Below are positions 16,728 to 26,863 of a stretch of DNA of 64,000 bases, piece by piece (position 1 is the first letter of the stretch; each line of letters begins with the position of its first letter). This DNA comes from Marixanthomonas sp963974425 (GTDB taxonomy: Bacteria > Bacteroidota > Bacteroidia > Flavobacteriales > Flavobacteriaceae). Location of the stretch: NCBI RefSeq assembly GCF_963974425.1, contig NZ_CAXBCK010000016.1, positions 1 through 64,000 on the forward strand, given 5' to 3'. Under the pieces are notes generated by a model. That model was not told the DNA's origin, made no database searches, and worked only from the letters and a program-made list of their open reading frames with translations. The position numbers and the translations under genes were made by a program.

Positions 16728-19205
16728 ATGACAAGATTTGTACTCGCTATTGCCTTACTTTCAACAATCATATCGCAAGCCCAGATTGTCGGGAAAGTAA
16801 CTGACACAAACGACAACCCGCTTCCTTTCGTAAATATTTACTTAAAAGATTCCTACAAAGGTACTACTACCAACGATACTGGAAATTTCCGTTTGGATGT
16901 TTCTGATACAGCTGAATACGAAGTCATTTTTCAATTTTTAGGTTATAAATCGGTGACAAAAAGCATTGATGCTACTTCATTCCCATATGTTTTGAATGTG
17001 ACCATGAAAGAAGAGTCGGTAAGCCTTGACGAGGTCATTGTCTCTAATGACGAAGATCCTGCCTACCGCATTATTCGTGAAACTATTGCCAAACGACAGG
17101 AAACACTCGATAAACTTTCAGCCTTTACAGCTGATTTCTATTCTCGTGGTATTTGGCGTGTAGAAGACCTTCCTGAAAAAGTATTAGGACAAGAGGTAGG
17201 CGATTTTGATGGTGCGCTCGATTCTACCCGTACAGGAATTATTTACCTTTCTGAAACGATAAGTGAAATTGCCTATCAACAACCCGACGATTTCAAGGAA
17301 AAGATTATCGCCAGCAAAGTGAGCGGTAATGACAATGGCTTTAGCTTTAATAGTGCGCAAGATGCCAATTTTTCGTTTTATGAAAATACGGTAGACCTCA
17401 ACGCAGCCATTGTTTCACCCATTGCCAATAACGCATTTAATTACTATCGGTACAAACTCGACGGAATTTTTTACGAAGGCAACAAACTCATTAATAAAAT
17501 AAAGGTGACTCCCAAGCGCCCTAAAGACCGTGTCTGGGATGGTTTTATATACATTGTAGAAGATGACTGGCAATTGTATGGTGTGGAGCTCAACACAACT
17601 GGTTCGGCCATTCAAGTCCCGATGGTCAACAAACTGTTGTTTAAACAAAATTTTAAATTCGATCCCAATACAGAAGCTTGGGTAAAACGCTCACAGACCA
17701 TTGATTTTAGTTTTAAATTCTTAGGGTTTCAAGGTGATGGACAGTTTATTGCGGTGTACAGTAATTATGATTTTCAGCCTCAGTTTTCTGATAAATCATT
17801 CACCAACGAAGTGTTATCTTTTGGTAAAGAAGCCAATAAAAAGGATAGTCTTTTCTGGAAAGGAACACGACCAGTGCCTTTAACAGATGAAGAACTGCGC
17901 GACTACGTAAGGAAAGACAGCATACAAGAACTTCGGAAATCTAAAACGTATTTAGACTCGGTTGATGCTGTTTCCAACAAACTGAAACCGTTAGACATAA
18001 TCACTGGATATTCCTATAAAAACAGCTATGATAAATGGAGTATGAGCTACAACGGTATCTTCCCAGGTATCAATTTTAACACTGTGCAAGGTTGGAATGC
18101 CAGCGCCGGACTTCGGTATTTTAAATGGTACGATGAAAACCAAACCGAATGGCTTTCCATTTACGGTGATGCGAATTATGGAATTTCAGAAGACAGATTG
18201 CGTTTTACTGGCGGAATCACAAAGAATTTTAATCGCACCAATCGATTACAATTGTCTCTTTTCGGCGGAAGTAAGGTACAACAGTTTAATGCCGAAGAAC
18301 CTATTTCACCTATTGTAAATACAGTTTCCACCCTTTTCTTTGAGCGAAATTATATGAAGCTTTACGAACTGAATTACGCCAAAGTAGTATATAGCCAAGA
18401 ACTGTTTAATGGGCTGCGTATTTTCACCAACTTTGGATACGAACAACGGAAACCACTGTTCAATAACACCGATTATGTAACCATCCCTAATGATGATGTT
18501 TCATATACTTCAAACAATCCACTAAATCCTTCGGACTTTGACAATGCGGCGATTGATGAGCATGATATCTTTAAAACGGGTATCAGAGCCGATATAACCT
18601 TTGGTCAAAAATATATGACGTATCCCGATGGAAAGTATAATGTAGGCAACAATAAGTACCCAGCACTTTCTGTAACTTTTGAAAACGGTTTGGGTGCTTC
18701 AAATGACGACTATAATTATAGCCAGTTACGAGCAAGCCTATCTCAATCTATTAATACAGGTAACAAAGGCGAGTTTGCATACCGCTTAAAAGGTGGAACA
18801 TTTTTTAATGGTGATAATATCAGTTTTGTAGATTACCAGCATTTTAATGGCAACCAAACACGAATAGGCACTTCTTCAAGTTACACCAATGTGTTTAATT
18901 TATTACCGTATTACCAATTAAGCACCAACAAAAGCTATTTTGAAGGCCATTTAGAACACGATTTTAAGGGATGGATTCTAGGTAAAATACCCGGTATTAA
19001 TCAGTTGAACTTTAATTTGGTAGCTGGAGCACATCTTTTGAGTATTGAAAACAATAAACCATACAGCGAATTTTCAGTAGGTATCGATAATCTAGGTTTT
19101 GGAAATTTCCGCTTTTTACGATTGGATTACGTTCGTTCCTATTATAATGGAACAAGCGATGGTGCCTTCGTTTTTGGGTTAAAGTTTTTAGGATTTTTAG
19201 ATTAG
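16728..19205 (+). CDS. DUF5686 outer-membrane protein with carboxypeptidase-like N-terminal domain
   Basis: 825 residues. A signal peptide (about 1-19) is followed by a CarboxypepD_reg-like beta-sandwich: IVGKVTDTNDNPLPFVNIYLK through VTMKEESVSLDEVIV (about 20-110). The remainder has the DUF5686 pattern, with early helices around AYRIIRETIAKRQETL and a long run of alternating aromatic strands ending in FRFLRLDYVRSYYNG and FGLKFLGFLD, as in an outer-membrane beta barrel. The domain order resembles TonB-dependent receptors, but no TonB box or plug motif is seen. The substrate is unknown. It ends in a bidirectional terminator shared with the next, convergent gene. Confidence 0.9.
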   Translation: MTRFVLAIALLSTIISQAQIVGKVTDTNDNPLPFVNIYLKDSYKGTTTNDTGNFRLDVSDTAEYEVIFQFLGYKSVTKSIDATSFPYVLNVTMKEESVSLDEVIVSNDEDPAYRIIRETIAKRQETLDKLSAFTADFYSRGIWRVEDLPEKVLGQEVGDFDGALDSTRTGIIYLSETISEIAYQQPDDFKEKIIASKVSGNDNGFSFNSAQDANFSFYENTVDLNAAIVSPIANNAFNYYRYKLDGIFYEGNKLINKIKVTPKRPKDRVWDGFIYIVEDDWQLYGVELNTTGSAIQVPMVNKLLFKQNFKFDPNTEAWVKRSQTIDFSFKFLGFQGDGQFIAVYSNYDFQPQFSDKSFTNEVLSFGKEANKKDSLFWKGTRPVPLTDEELRDYVRKDSIQELRKSKTYLDSVDAVSNKLKPLDIITGYSYKNSYDKWSMSYNGIFPGINFNTVQGWNASAGLRYFKWYDENQTEWLSIYGDANYGISEDRLRFTGGITKNFNRTNRLQLSLFGGSKVQQFNAEEPISPIVNTVSTLFFERNYMKLYELNYAKVVYSQELFNGLRIFTNFGYEQRKPLFNNTDYVTIPNDDVSYTSNNPLNPSDFDNAAIDEHDIFKTGIRADITFGQKYMTYPDGKYNVGNNKYPALSVTFENGLGASNDDYNYSQLRASLSQSINTGNKGEFAYRLKGGTFFNGDNISFVDYQHFNGNQTRIGTSSSYTNVFNLLPYYQLSTNKSYFEGHLEHDFKGWILGKIPGINQLNFNLVAGAHLLSIENNKPYSEFSVGIDNLGFGNFRFLRLDYVRSYYNGTSDGAFVFGLKFLGFLD

Positions 19206-19239
19206 TTTTTTTTAGAAATTATATTTGAACCAAATGCAT

Positions 19240-19273
19240 AAAAAAAGCCACTTTTTCAAGTGGCTTTTTTTAT
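19240..19273. terminator. Bidirectional terminator
   Basis: AAAAAAGCCACTT and AAGTGGCTTTTTTT arms around a short TTTC loop. It stands between two convergent genes (DUF5686 on + and the beta-helix T9SS gene on -), with A and T runs suited to both directions. Confidence 0.9.
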
Positions 19274-19289
19274 ACTTAACAATTAAACA

Positions 19290-22232
19290 TTACTTACTCA
19301 AAAGTAATTTGTGAGAAGTGGAAGCATTTTCAGTTTGTACATTTACAATGTACATTCCTGCTGCCATTCCACTAAGGTTAATTTGATTCGCTCCAGTTTC
19401 GACAGTAGTTTGTTTTACTACTTTCCCAGTAACCGTTACAATAGTTACCGAAATTTTTCCTGAAACATTATCTGCCACTTCTACAGTGAAAATTCCATTT
19501 GTTGGGTTAGGGTAAATAGTACTAGTTGAAATTGCTTCAACGTTATTCACTCCTAATACTCCGCCACGTTCGTAAGAACCAATATCACGGTTTCCAACTA
19601 AACTGAAGTTTCTTTGATCTACAAAAGTATCTGCTGGATCACCATCGTCTATCCCTTCACTACCCGATAAAAGTTCGTGGGTAAAAGTAAGACCTCCGTT
19701 ATCCTGCAAAGGACCTAAGTTTGGCGCAATTCCTTCAATATCATTTGAAGCTTCAGGGAACTCATCATTATCATCATTCCCTATTAAGTTATATCCATTT
19801 GAAGAAAAAGAACCTGATACATCTTGACCATTTGCAGCTGAATTGTTAGCTACAATGGTATTTTTAATAGAAGTTACTGATTCCGCTTCAATTCCGCCAC
19901 CTTCTCCAACAGCTGTATTTAAGGCTAAGGTTACTGCATTAATATCCATTTCATCATTATTATAAACTCCACCACCGTCGGCAGCTGAATCATTTCCTGA
20001 AATAGTACTTCTAAGTATAATTGCAGAACCTGAATCATTGTTTAATCCACCACCATTATTTGCAGTAGCTGAATTGTTTGAAAGTGTAGAAGCTCTAAAC
20101 TCAAGCATTCCGCCGTTGTTGTATATTCCTCCCCCATCTGGAGATGAATTACTAGCTACGGTACTTGTATTAACATTCATTGCTGTTCCACTTTGGTTCC
20201 ATAATCCACCACCTTCATTGGCAGCTTCATTATTTAAAATATCACTTTCGTCTATATTGATAATTCCGCTCATTCCAGTTACGTGAATTGCTCCTCCATT
20301 TCCTGGGTTAGCAGTTCCGGCTCCTCCATTAACATCATTTCCTGTTAATTCAACATCTTCAATTATTAAATTTCCGTCGATGATTTCAATAGCACCACCG
20401 GCACGATTTGCAGAGTTGGAATCTAAGATAGACTCTGTAATGTTTACAGAACCATCTGTACTTAATATTCCTCCACCACTAGCTGAAGTTCCTGTAGCTA
20501 GGTTGTTGGTGATTTCAGTTTCATTCATAATGGTTAAAGTACCTCCATTATTGAAAACTCCTGCACCACCATCGTGTGCTTCATTTCCTTCGGCAGTATT
20601 ACCATCTATTAAAACGCCATCAAGCGTCATAGTACCAACACTGTTCCATAAACCTCCACCTTCTCGGCTTGCTGTATTATTCGTTACAGAACCATCTGTC
20701 ATTTCAACATTTCCTGGTCCGCTAATGTGTAAAGCTCCTCCATTACCTGGATTCGATGCGGCACTGTTACCGTCTAAATCAACATTAGTAAGTGTTACTG
20801 TATTTCCGGAGACGGAATTTTCTTCAATTCCACCACCTGCACGGACTGCAGTGTTTCCAGAAATAGTAGAACTACTTACTGTAAGTGTTCCTAAATTATT
20901 AAGGATTCCACCTCCAGAACCAGAAGTTCCGTCCGCTATATTGTCAGTAATGGTAGCTCCTTGTATATTTAATGTACCTTCATTGTTAAAAATACCACCA
21001 CCACCTTCATCGGCCATATTACCACTTGCGGTATTTCCATCTATTGTAGTTCCGTCTACTGTCATGATTCCACTACCATTCCAAAGACCTCCACCTTCTA
21101 AATCGGCAGTGTTATTAGATATAGTGCTATCCATAATCATAGAATCTCCCGGGCCGCTAATATGCAACGCTCCACCATTACCTGGATTAGCTGCAGCACT
21201 ATTACCATCCATATTCACATTAGTTAACATGATACTTCCTCCATTAGCGGAATTATGCTCAACACCACCACCTGCACGGCTAGATTCATTGTTAGAAATT
21301 TCAGAATCATTTACAGTAAGTGTTCCTTCGTCATTAAAAATTCCTCCCCCAGAACCTGATGTTCCATCTGCAATGTTATTAGTAATTGTAGCATCATTTA
21401 AAACTTCTAGCGTTCCACCGCTATTATAAATACCTCCACCACCATCAGTAGCTTCGTCTCCTTCGGCGGAATTTCCATCAACGTTTGTACCGTCCACAGT
21501 CATATTTCCTGTACCGTTCCAAAGGCCTCCACCTTGAAGTTCGGCACTATTTCCATTTACAGTACCACCTGTAATTTCAGCATCACCGGCTCCTGTAATA
21601 TGTAGTCCACCACCATTTCCGGGGTTTCCTGTCGCAGGGTTTACCCCCGCATTATTGTTATCAAGATTTACGTTGTTAAGAATGATATTTAGACCATTAT
21701 TAGAATTATCTTCAATCCCTCCACCGGCACGGTTGGCCTGGTTTCCTGAAATTTCAGAATCATTTACCGTTAAACTTGCTCCGGTATCAACAAATATTCC
21801 ACCACCTGAACCTGACGGCCCGTTAGCTTCACTATTTGTAATATTTGAATCATTAATAATTAAATCGGCATCGATTATATAAATAGCTCCACCATCTTCT
21901 TCTAAACCATTTGTAATTGTTAAATCGTTTAAAGTCACGGGGCCATCAGTTATATTAAAGACGCGACCATTTTCGTCAGCGTCAATCGTTACACCTATTA
22001 ATCCTCCTGTAATGGTTAATTCTTTATCTATAACAAGCTCACTGTTTAAAGTAACATTCGTTGTTAAAATACCAAATGTAATTTCACCGCCCGCAGGGGT
22101 ATCAGCGATTTCTTGTCGTAAAGTTCCGTCAGATCCATCATCGTCTCCACTCGTTACAAGTTGGGCCGATGATGTGTTTGTGACAAATACCGTCAGTAAA
22201 ATGACAATAATTGAAGTAAAATAATTTTTCAT
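19290..22232 (-). CDS. Secreted right-handed beta-helix (choice-of-anchor Q type) protein with T9SS sorting domain
   Basis: 980 residues with a signal peptide ending TSSAQ. The body is a parallel beta-helix of the CSLREAI/choice-of-anchor Q type: early GTLRQEIADTPAGGEITF, then many GGG(I/L)(F/W/H)N turns and SxISGNxA rungs. Within it, a unit of about 145 residues recurs about four times (turns DGTSGSGGGIF, AGGGxE, NPGNGGALHISGPG, EGGGLWN). The C-terminus (about 905-980, ISTSTIYPNPTNGIF onward) is a T9SS type A sorting domain. Such proteins are cell-surface adhesins or polysaccharide-binding or lyase-like proteins, but no lyase catalytic residues can be named here. The gap upstream (22233-22477) holds two small inverted repeats, at 22320-22341 and 22352-22373. 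Confidence 0.92.
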   Translation of the reverse strand: MKNYFTSIIVILLTVFVTNTSSAQLVTSGDDDGSDGTLRQEIADTPAGGEITFGILTTNVTLNSELVIDKELTITGGLIGVTIDADENGRVFNITDGPVTLNDLTITNGLEEDGGAIYIIDADLIINDSNITNSEANGPSGSGGGIFVDTGASLTVNDSEISGNQANRAGGGIEDNSNNGLNIILNNVNLDNNNAGVNPATGNPGNGGGLHITGAGDAEITGGTVNGNSAELQGGGLWNGTGNMTVDGTNVDGNSAEGDEATDGGGGIYNSGGTLEVLNDATITNNIADGTSGSGGGIFNDEGTLTVNDSEISNNESSRAGGGVEHNSANGGSIMLTNVNMDGNSAAANPGNGGALHISGPGDSMIMDSTISNNTADLEGGGLWNGSGIMTVDGTTIDGNTASGNMADEGGGGIFNNEGTLNIQGATITDNIADGTSGSGGGILNNLGTLTVSSSTISGNTAVRAGGGIEENSVSGNTVTLTNVDLDGNSAASNPGNGGALHISGPGNVEMTDGSVTNNTASREGGGLWNSVGTMTLDGVLIDGNTAEGNEAHDGGAGVFNNGGTLTIMNETEITNNLATGTSASGGGILSTDGSVNITESILDSNSANRAGGAIEIIDGNLIIEDVELTGNDVNGGAGTANPGNGGAIHVTGMSGIINIDESDILNNEAANEGGGLWNQSGTAMNVNTSTVASNSSPDGGGIYNNGGMLEFRASTLSNNSATANNGGGLNNDSGSAIILRSTISGNDSAADGGGVYNNDEMDINAVTLALNTAVGEGGGIEAESVTSIKNTIVANNSAANGQDVSGSFSSNGYNLIGNDDNDEFPEASNDIEGIAPNLGPLQDNGGLTFTHELLSGSEGIDDGDPADTFVDQRNFSLVGNRDIGSYERGGVLGVNNVEAISTSTIYPNPTNGIFTVEVADNVSGKISVTIVTVTGKVVKQTTVETGANQINLSGMAAGMYIVNVQTENASTSHKLLLSK
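20488..21850. repeat. Intragenic tandem repeats of about 435 bp
   Basis: The same DNA landmark (GTTCC before the coding position of the GTSGSGGG turn) recurs at 20488, 20926 and 21361, spacings of 438 and 435 bp, with a fourth, more diverged unit near 21800. Encoded units are about 145-146 residues and remain in frame. Confidence 0.85.
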
Positions 22233-22477
22233 AGAGTAATTTTTAATTAAACTTATAGTTTCTTAGTAATTACTTACGAAAACAACCGAATGATTGGTTT
22301 TTTGATTATCAAGGTTTAACCTTATCTTAACAAGATAAAGGAACAGTTGTTAAATACTGAGTGTACAGTATTTTTTTAATTTTTATAATTTAAAATAGAA
22401 GAAAAGAGAAGTGATGTTCAGTTTCAAATAAATGATAAAATATTACTTGTATATAATAATACGTCTTGTTTATACCA

Positions 22478-23119
22478 TCAATTTTTATCTTCCAACAACG
22501 GTACAAACCGGAATTCACCGTATTCATTTTTTTCAAACTCTTTTTCCGAGGTACGCGTAAAAACAGTCATAATTTGGTTCTTCTCCCCAACTGGAATAAC
22601 CAACCTACCCCCTACTTTTAACTGTGCCAATAACGGATTAGGGACAAAAGGAGCACCGGCGGTAACGACAATACCATCGTAAGGCGCTTCTTCTGGCAAG
22701 CCTTTATAACCATCGCCAAATATTAATCGTTTGGGACGATATCCCAATTTTGGTAAAAAGCGTTTTGTTTTTTTAAACAACTCATTTTGCCGCTCAATAG
22801 AGAATACAATAACTCCCATTTCTAACAATGCAGCGGTTTGATACCCACTTCCCGTGCCTATTTCCAACACTTTATCTCCCTTTGTAACTTCCAAAAGTTC
22901 AGTTTGGCGGGCTACGGTATAAGGCTGCGAGATTGTTTGGTCTGCAGCAATAGGAAATGCTTTATCCACATACGCATGTTCAATAAAACCTGAATCCATA
23001 AACAAATGCCTAGGGATCGCATTGATGGCCTCTAATACGGATTTATTTTTTATTCCTTTGGCTTTTAAGGTTTCAACCAAACGTTTTCGCATGCCTTTAT
23101 GGGTGTAGGTATCTTTCAC
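22478..23119 (-). CDS. pcm: Protein-L-isoaspartate O-methyltransferase
   Basis: 213 residues. Uses S-adenosylmethionine to methylate isoaspartyl residues in aged proteins so that they return to aspartate. Motif I VLEIGTGSGYQTAALLE (about 80-96) binds AdoMet. Other family marks are the AIPRHLFM segment, AFPIAADQTISQPYTVARQTELL and GGRLVIPVGE. The length and frame are normal. Not in an obvious operon: the upstream side is a repeat-bearing intergenic region before the divergent M14 peptidase gene. Confidence 0.96.
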   Translation of the reverse strand: MKDTYTHKGMRKRLVETLKAKGIKNKSVLEAINAIPRHLFMDSGFIEHAYVDKAFPIAADQTISQPYTVARQTELLEVTKGDKVLEIGTGSGYQTAALLEMGVIVFSIERQNELFKKTKRFLPKLGYRPKRLIFGDGYKGLPEEAPYDGIVVTAGAPFVPNPLLAQLKVGGRLVIPVGEKNQIMTVFTRTSEKEFEKNEYGEFRFVPLLEDKN

Positions 23120-23224
23120 TTTTAATCGATTTTTATTTTTACAAAATAAAGAACTTTTTACATATCAATAGGTCAAAATCGCGCTTATCTTTTTTGGCGA
23201 GTGTAAGTTGTTGGAGTATTGGGC

Positions 23225-23384
23225 TATTGAGTCTTCGATACTAATTTGTGAGCCCTACTGGTCTCCCAAATTCACTCGGACACCTATTATTTTTTAGCCT
23301 TATAGCATCTATTAGAAATGAATAAATATAAAGCAGTCTCGGCGCCTGAGTGCCCCGACAATAGGAGGGGTTTATCAAAGGCTC
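23225..23384 (-). repeat. Dispersed imperfect-palindrome repeat, copy 1
   Basis: About 160 bp in the pcm/M14 gap. Read on the minus strand it aligns along its whole length with 46537-46680, with islands such as ACCCCTCCTAT, GAGTGAATT, AGGGNTCAC and GTATCGAA. It carries a terminal TTCGATAC at 23234-23241, and the ends can pair to form a long interrupted stem. No ORF fills it. The + strand part 23318-23434 is formally open in the M14 frame but is not likely to be coding. Confidence 0.7.
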
Positions 23385-23434
23385 ATTTTTCCATAAATTC
23401 AGCTATCTTTAAAACCTTAAAAAACATCCAATTC

Positions 23435-25924
23435 ATGACAACCCGTTTTACGCTCCTCTTTTTATTTATTTCAGCTATATCATTCGCACAGCTTCAATCT
23501 CCTAATGAGTTTTTAGACTATAAAATCGGCACACAGTTTTCACGACATGCAGACGTAGTTAATTACTTTGAACACGTAGCCGAGAACAGCAATATGGTTA
23601 CCTACCAAACCTATGGTAAAACCAATGAGCGTAGATTGCTTACCTACGCTATTGTTTCTTCAGAAGAAAATATCAAGAATATTGAAACCATTAGAACCAA
23701 TAATCTAAAAAGTATAGGGATCGAATCTGGTTCTGCAAATCCTGAAAAAGCTATTGTGTGGCTTAGCTACAACGTACATGGTAATGAAGCCTCTAGTACT
23801 GAAGCGGCAATAAACACGGTATATAAATTGATTACTGAAAAGCAAGATTGGTTAAAAAACACAGTTATAATTATTGACCCATCTGTAAATCCTGATGGAC
23901 GTGATCGATATGTGAATTGGTACAACCAAGTGAAGGCAACTCCCTATAATGCCTCGCAAGAAGCCATTGAACATCACGAACCTTGGCCTGGTGGACGCCC
24001 CAATCATTATCTTTTTGACTTAAACCGTGACTGGGCGTGGGCTTCTCAAGTAGAAAGCCGTCAGCGCATTAAACTATACAATCAGTGGATGCCACAGATA
24101 CACGTAGATTTTCACGAACAAGGCATTAATAACCCTTATTATTTTGCACCAGCAGCCGAACCATTTCACGAAATTATCACCCCTTTTCAACGGGATTTTC
24201 AAACGCAGATTGGTAAAAACCACGCTAAATATTTTGACAAAGAAGGTTGGCTGTTTTTTACCCGCGAGCGATTCGACTTATTATATCCTAGTTATGGGGA
24301 CACCTACCCTATTTACATGGGAGCCATTGGGATGACGTATGAGCAGGCCGGTCACGGATTTGCAGGTTTGGGCATTAATACCGACGAAGGATTTGAGCTT
24401 ACCTTAGAAGATCGTGTGGCCCACCATACCACTACAGGACTTTCTACCATAGAAGTAGCATCTAAGAATGCAACTACATTAACTTCAGAATTCAAGAAGT
24501 TTTTCACCAATACCAATTTAAAATACAAAAGCTATGTGCTAACCGGAAAGCCAGATAACATTCATGTATTGACTGAATTATTAGAAATGCATCAAATACA
24601 GTACGGCTATACCAATAGTGGAACGGTTACAGGCTATAGTTACGCCGAAGCCAAATCAGGCTCTATGAAGGCTGAGAATGCCCTAGTAATAAGCACCAAC
24701 CAACCGAAAGGAAAAATGGTGCAGGTTTTATTTGAACCTAAAACAAAACTTTCCACTCCCGTTACCTATGATATTACTGCGTGGAGCCTTCCCTATGCGT
24801 ATGGATTAGATGCCGTAGCGAGCACCTCATTGGTTTCGGCTAACGGCAACCCAAATGCCACTTTTAAAACCAATACAGCAGTTTCAAACGCGGCAGGTTA
24901 TATTGCTAAATGGAACAGTATGTACGACGCTACTTTTTTAGCAGATTTATTAAAACATGACATTCGGGTGCGTTTTTCTGAAAAGAAATTAAGCTTTAAT
25001 GGAACTACTTTTGACCGTGGAAGTTTAGTAATTACGAGAAGTGACAACAAAAAAAATAAAGACTTTGATAAAACTGTAACCGAGCTCGCTAACAAACACA
25101 AACGTAAATTGTACGCTTCAAATACCAGTTTTGCCGATACGATGACCGACTTTGGTTCGCCCGATATTAAACTCGTGAACAAGCAACGTATTGCCGTTTT
25201 GCGAGGAGAAGGTACGTCTTCGTTAAGTTATGGTGCTATTTGGCACTTTTTTGAAAAGCAATTGGAATATCCAATCACTTCAATTAACACCGATGATTTT
25301 GAGGACATCAACCTACGGAATTATGATGTACTCGTGATGCCCGACGGGTGGTATAACGATATTCTGGATAATGATACTTTTAATAATATAAAAGATTGGG
25401 TACGCAGCGGCGGGAAAGTGATTGCTATTGGTGATGCCGTAGATAGCTTTGAAGGAAAAGATGATTTTGCCTTACAATTAAATAAAGACGAAACAAAACA
25501 AGAAGGTACCGATTCAACTAAAAGCAATAACCTGACTCCTTATGACCAACAAGAGCAGGAAAGCACAAAAGACATGATTACCGGAAGTATTTTTAAGGTA
25601 ACCATGGACCCTTCACACCCAATGGCTTTTGGGTACGACGACACTTATTTCAGTTTAAAATTAGGGAACACCTCCTATCGCTTTTTAGATTCTGGGTATA
25701 ATATTGGGTATATAAAAGGAGAAGCAGAAAACGTTTCCGGGTTTGCCGGTGAAGATGCCAAAAAGGGTTTAACCAACTCTTTGGTGTTTGGCGAAGACCG
25801 TTTAGGGCAAGGTTCGGTAATCTATTTGGTAGATGATGTGTTGTTCCGTTCGTTTTGGCAAAACGGAAAACTACTCTTTGTTAACAGCTTGTTTTTTGTA
25901 AATAATAATGCGTTTACACTGTAA
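23435..25924 (+). CDS. Secreted M14-family zinc carboxypeptidase-like metallopeptidase
   Basis: 829 residues from the ATG at 23435, where a proper signal peptide begins (MTTRFTLLFLFISAISFAQ). Residues about 25-340 are the M14 domain: SYNVHGNEASSTEA gives the HxxE zinc pair, VDPSVNPDGRDRYVNWYN-type sequence gives the NPDG motif, IHVDFHEQG gives the third zinc ligand, and GMTYEQAGHG gives the probable catalytic Glu. The C-terminal half has a class I glutamine amidotransferase-like fold (LRGEGTSSLSYGAIWHFFEKQL, then DVLVMPDGWY, GGKVIAIGDA). Expected to act in the periplasm or outside on peptides. The in-frame Met at 23318 would add 39 residues that overlap the repeat and hide the signal. Confidence 0.92.
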   Translation: MTTRFTLLFLFISAISFAQLQSPNEFLDYKIGTQFSRHADVVNYFEHVAENSNMVTYQTYGKTNERRLLTYAIVSSEENIKNIETIRTNNLKSIGIESGSANPEKAIVWLSYNVHGNEASSTEAAINTVYKLITEKQDWLKNTVIIIDPSVNPDGRDRYVNWYNQVKATPYNASQEAIEHHEPWPGGRPNHYLFDLNRDWAWASQVESRQRIKLYNQWMPQIHVDFHEQGINNPYYFAPAAEPFHEIITPFQRDFQTQIGKNHAKYFDKEGWLFFTRERFDLLYPSYGDTYPIYMGAIGMTYEQAGHGFAGLGINTDEGFELTLEDRVAHHTTTGLSTIEVASKNATTLTSEFKKFFTNTNLKYKSYVLTGKPDNIHVLTELLEMHQIQYGYTNSGTVTGYSYAEAKSGSMKAENALVISTNQPKGKMVQVLFEPKTKLSTPVTYDITAWSLPYAYGLDAVASTSLVSANGNPNATFKTNTAVSNAAGYIAKWNSMYDATFLADLLKHDIRVRFSEKKLSFNGTTFDRGSLVITRSDNKKNKDFDKTVTELANKHKRKLYASNTSFADTMTDFGSPDIKLVNKQRIAVLRGEGTSSLSYGAIWHFFEKQLEYPITSINTDDFEDINLRNYDVLVMPDGWYNDILDNDTFNNIKDWVRSGGKVIAIGDAVDSFEGKDDFALQLNKDETKQEGTDSTKSNNLTPYDQQEQESTKDMITGSIFKVTMDPSHPMAFGYDDTYFSLKLGNTSYRFLDSGYNIGYIKGEAENVSGFAGEDAKKGLTNSLVFGEDRLGQGSVIYLVDDVLFRSFWQNGKLLFVNSLFFVNNNAFTL

Positions 25925-25999
25925 ACCAAATTCTTAAAATAGTGTAAAACAGCCTTTAAAAGTATGCGCTTTATAGTACCTTCGGAAAAAAGAGACATT

Positions 26000-26803
26000 A
26001 TGAAACGTATATTTTTACTTACCCTAACAGTGCTATTTTTTACAGCCTGTAATAATTCAGAAAAAAAGAAAACGGAAGAAGCTCCTATGACTGCGGAAAT
26101 GGAACAACCTGAAACGATGGATGAACCTGCTTCCGAAGATTTTATAGACATCACCCCTATTGAGCATGCCACGATGGTATTGCAATGGGACGATACGGTG
26201 CTGTATGTAGATCCCGTAGGTGGTGCCGAAGCTTTTGAAGGCCAACCAGAACCTGATATGATCTTGGTGACTGATATTCATGGTGACCATATGAATATAG
26301 AAACTATACAAGCAGTAGCAACCGAGAATACAATAGTTATCGCGCCACAAGCTGTGAACGAGAAACTACCAAAAGCATTACAAGATAAGGTGCAAGTAAT
26401 GAATAATGGAGAGAGTGCCATCCATAGCGATATTGCTATTGAGGCAATGCCAATGTATAACCTTCGCGAAGAAGCACTGAAATTTCACAAAAAAGGACGT
26501 GGTAATGGCTATATACTTGAAAAAGATGACAAACGCGTGTATATTTCCGGAGACACAGAAGACATTCCAGAAATGCGCAACCTAAGCAATATTGACATTG
26601 CCTTTGTGTGTATGAATTTACCTTACACCATGCCAGTTGACAAAGCCGCTGAAGCGGTGTTGGCTTTTAAACCCAACGTTGTGTATCCTTACCACTTTAG
26701 AGGGACAGAAGGTTTAAGCAATGTGAGCAAGTTTAAAGACTTAGTAAATAAAGGAGATGCCTCCATTACCGTAACCCAATTAGATTGGTACCCTAATCAA
26801 TAA
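26000..26803 (+). CDS. MBL-fold metal-dependent hydrolase lipoprotein
   Basis: 267 residues. MKRIFLLTLTVLFFTAC is a lipoprotein signal peptide (Cys 17), followed by an acidic Glu/Met/Pro-rich linker (about 20-45). The beta-lactamase-fold domain contains TPIEHATMVLQWDDTVLYVDP, the metal motif ILVTDIHGDHMNIETI (HxxDH form), VYISGDTEDIPEM with the bridging Asp, and a late VYPYHFRGTEG histidine. It resembles the UPF0173/YycJ-like L13 group of MBL proteins. The substrate is unknown. The ATG at 26000 is chosen over 25964 because the signal peptide begins there. A palindrome with a T-rich tail follows it. Confidence 0.9.
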   Translation: MKRIFLLTLTVLFFTACNNSEKKKTEEAPMTAEMEQPETMDEPASEDFIDITPIEHATMVLQWDDTVLYVDPVGGAEAFEGQPEPDMILVTDIHGDHMNIETIQAVATENTIVIAPQAVNEKLPKALQDKVQVMNNGESAIHSDIAIEAMPMYNLREEALKFHKKGRGNGYILEKDDKRVYISGDTEDIPEMRNLSNIDIAFVCMNLPYTMPVDKAAEAVLAFKPNVVYPYHFRGTEGLSNVSKFKDLVNKGDASITVTQLDWYPNQ

Positions 26804-26820
26804 AAAATAGACTCGTTTTA

Positions 26821-26858
26821 TATCAAAACCATTACTTTCGTGATGGTTTTGATATTTT
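26821..26858. promoter_or_regulatory. Palindrome between the MBL gene and the HTH gene
   Basis: TATCAAAACCAT (26821-26832) and ATGGTTTTGATA (26843-26854) are perfect 12-bp arms, followed by TTTTAA and then the ATG of the HTH gene at 26864. It can be the terminator of the MBL gene, an operator for the HTH protein, or both. The loop TACTTTCG is close to a -7 box. Confidence 0.6.
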
Positions 26859-26863
26859 AAACA

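Noticed and set aside
20380..21429. A 349-codon open frame on the + strand inside the beta-helix gene
   Set aside because: It is the antisense of Gly/Asn-rich repeats, gives Pro-rich nonsense of the same period, has no promoter, and the minus-strand protein is well supported.
22320..22377. Two small inverted repeats upstream of the beta-helix gene
   Set aside because: Short arms with AT-rich content; the T run does not follow a + strand gene, and the fit as a pcm terminator on the minus strand is poor.
23318..23434. N-terminal extension of the M14 peptidase by 39 codons
   Set aside because: It overlaps the dispersed palindromic repeat and would bury a clear signal peptide.
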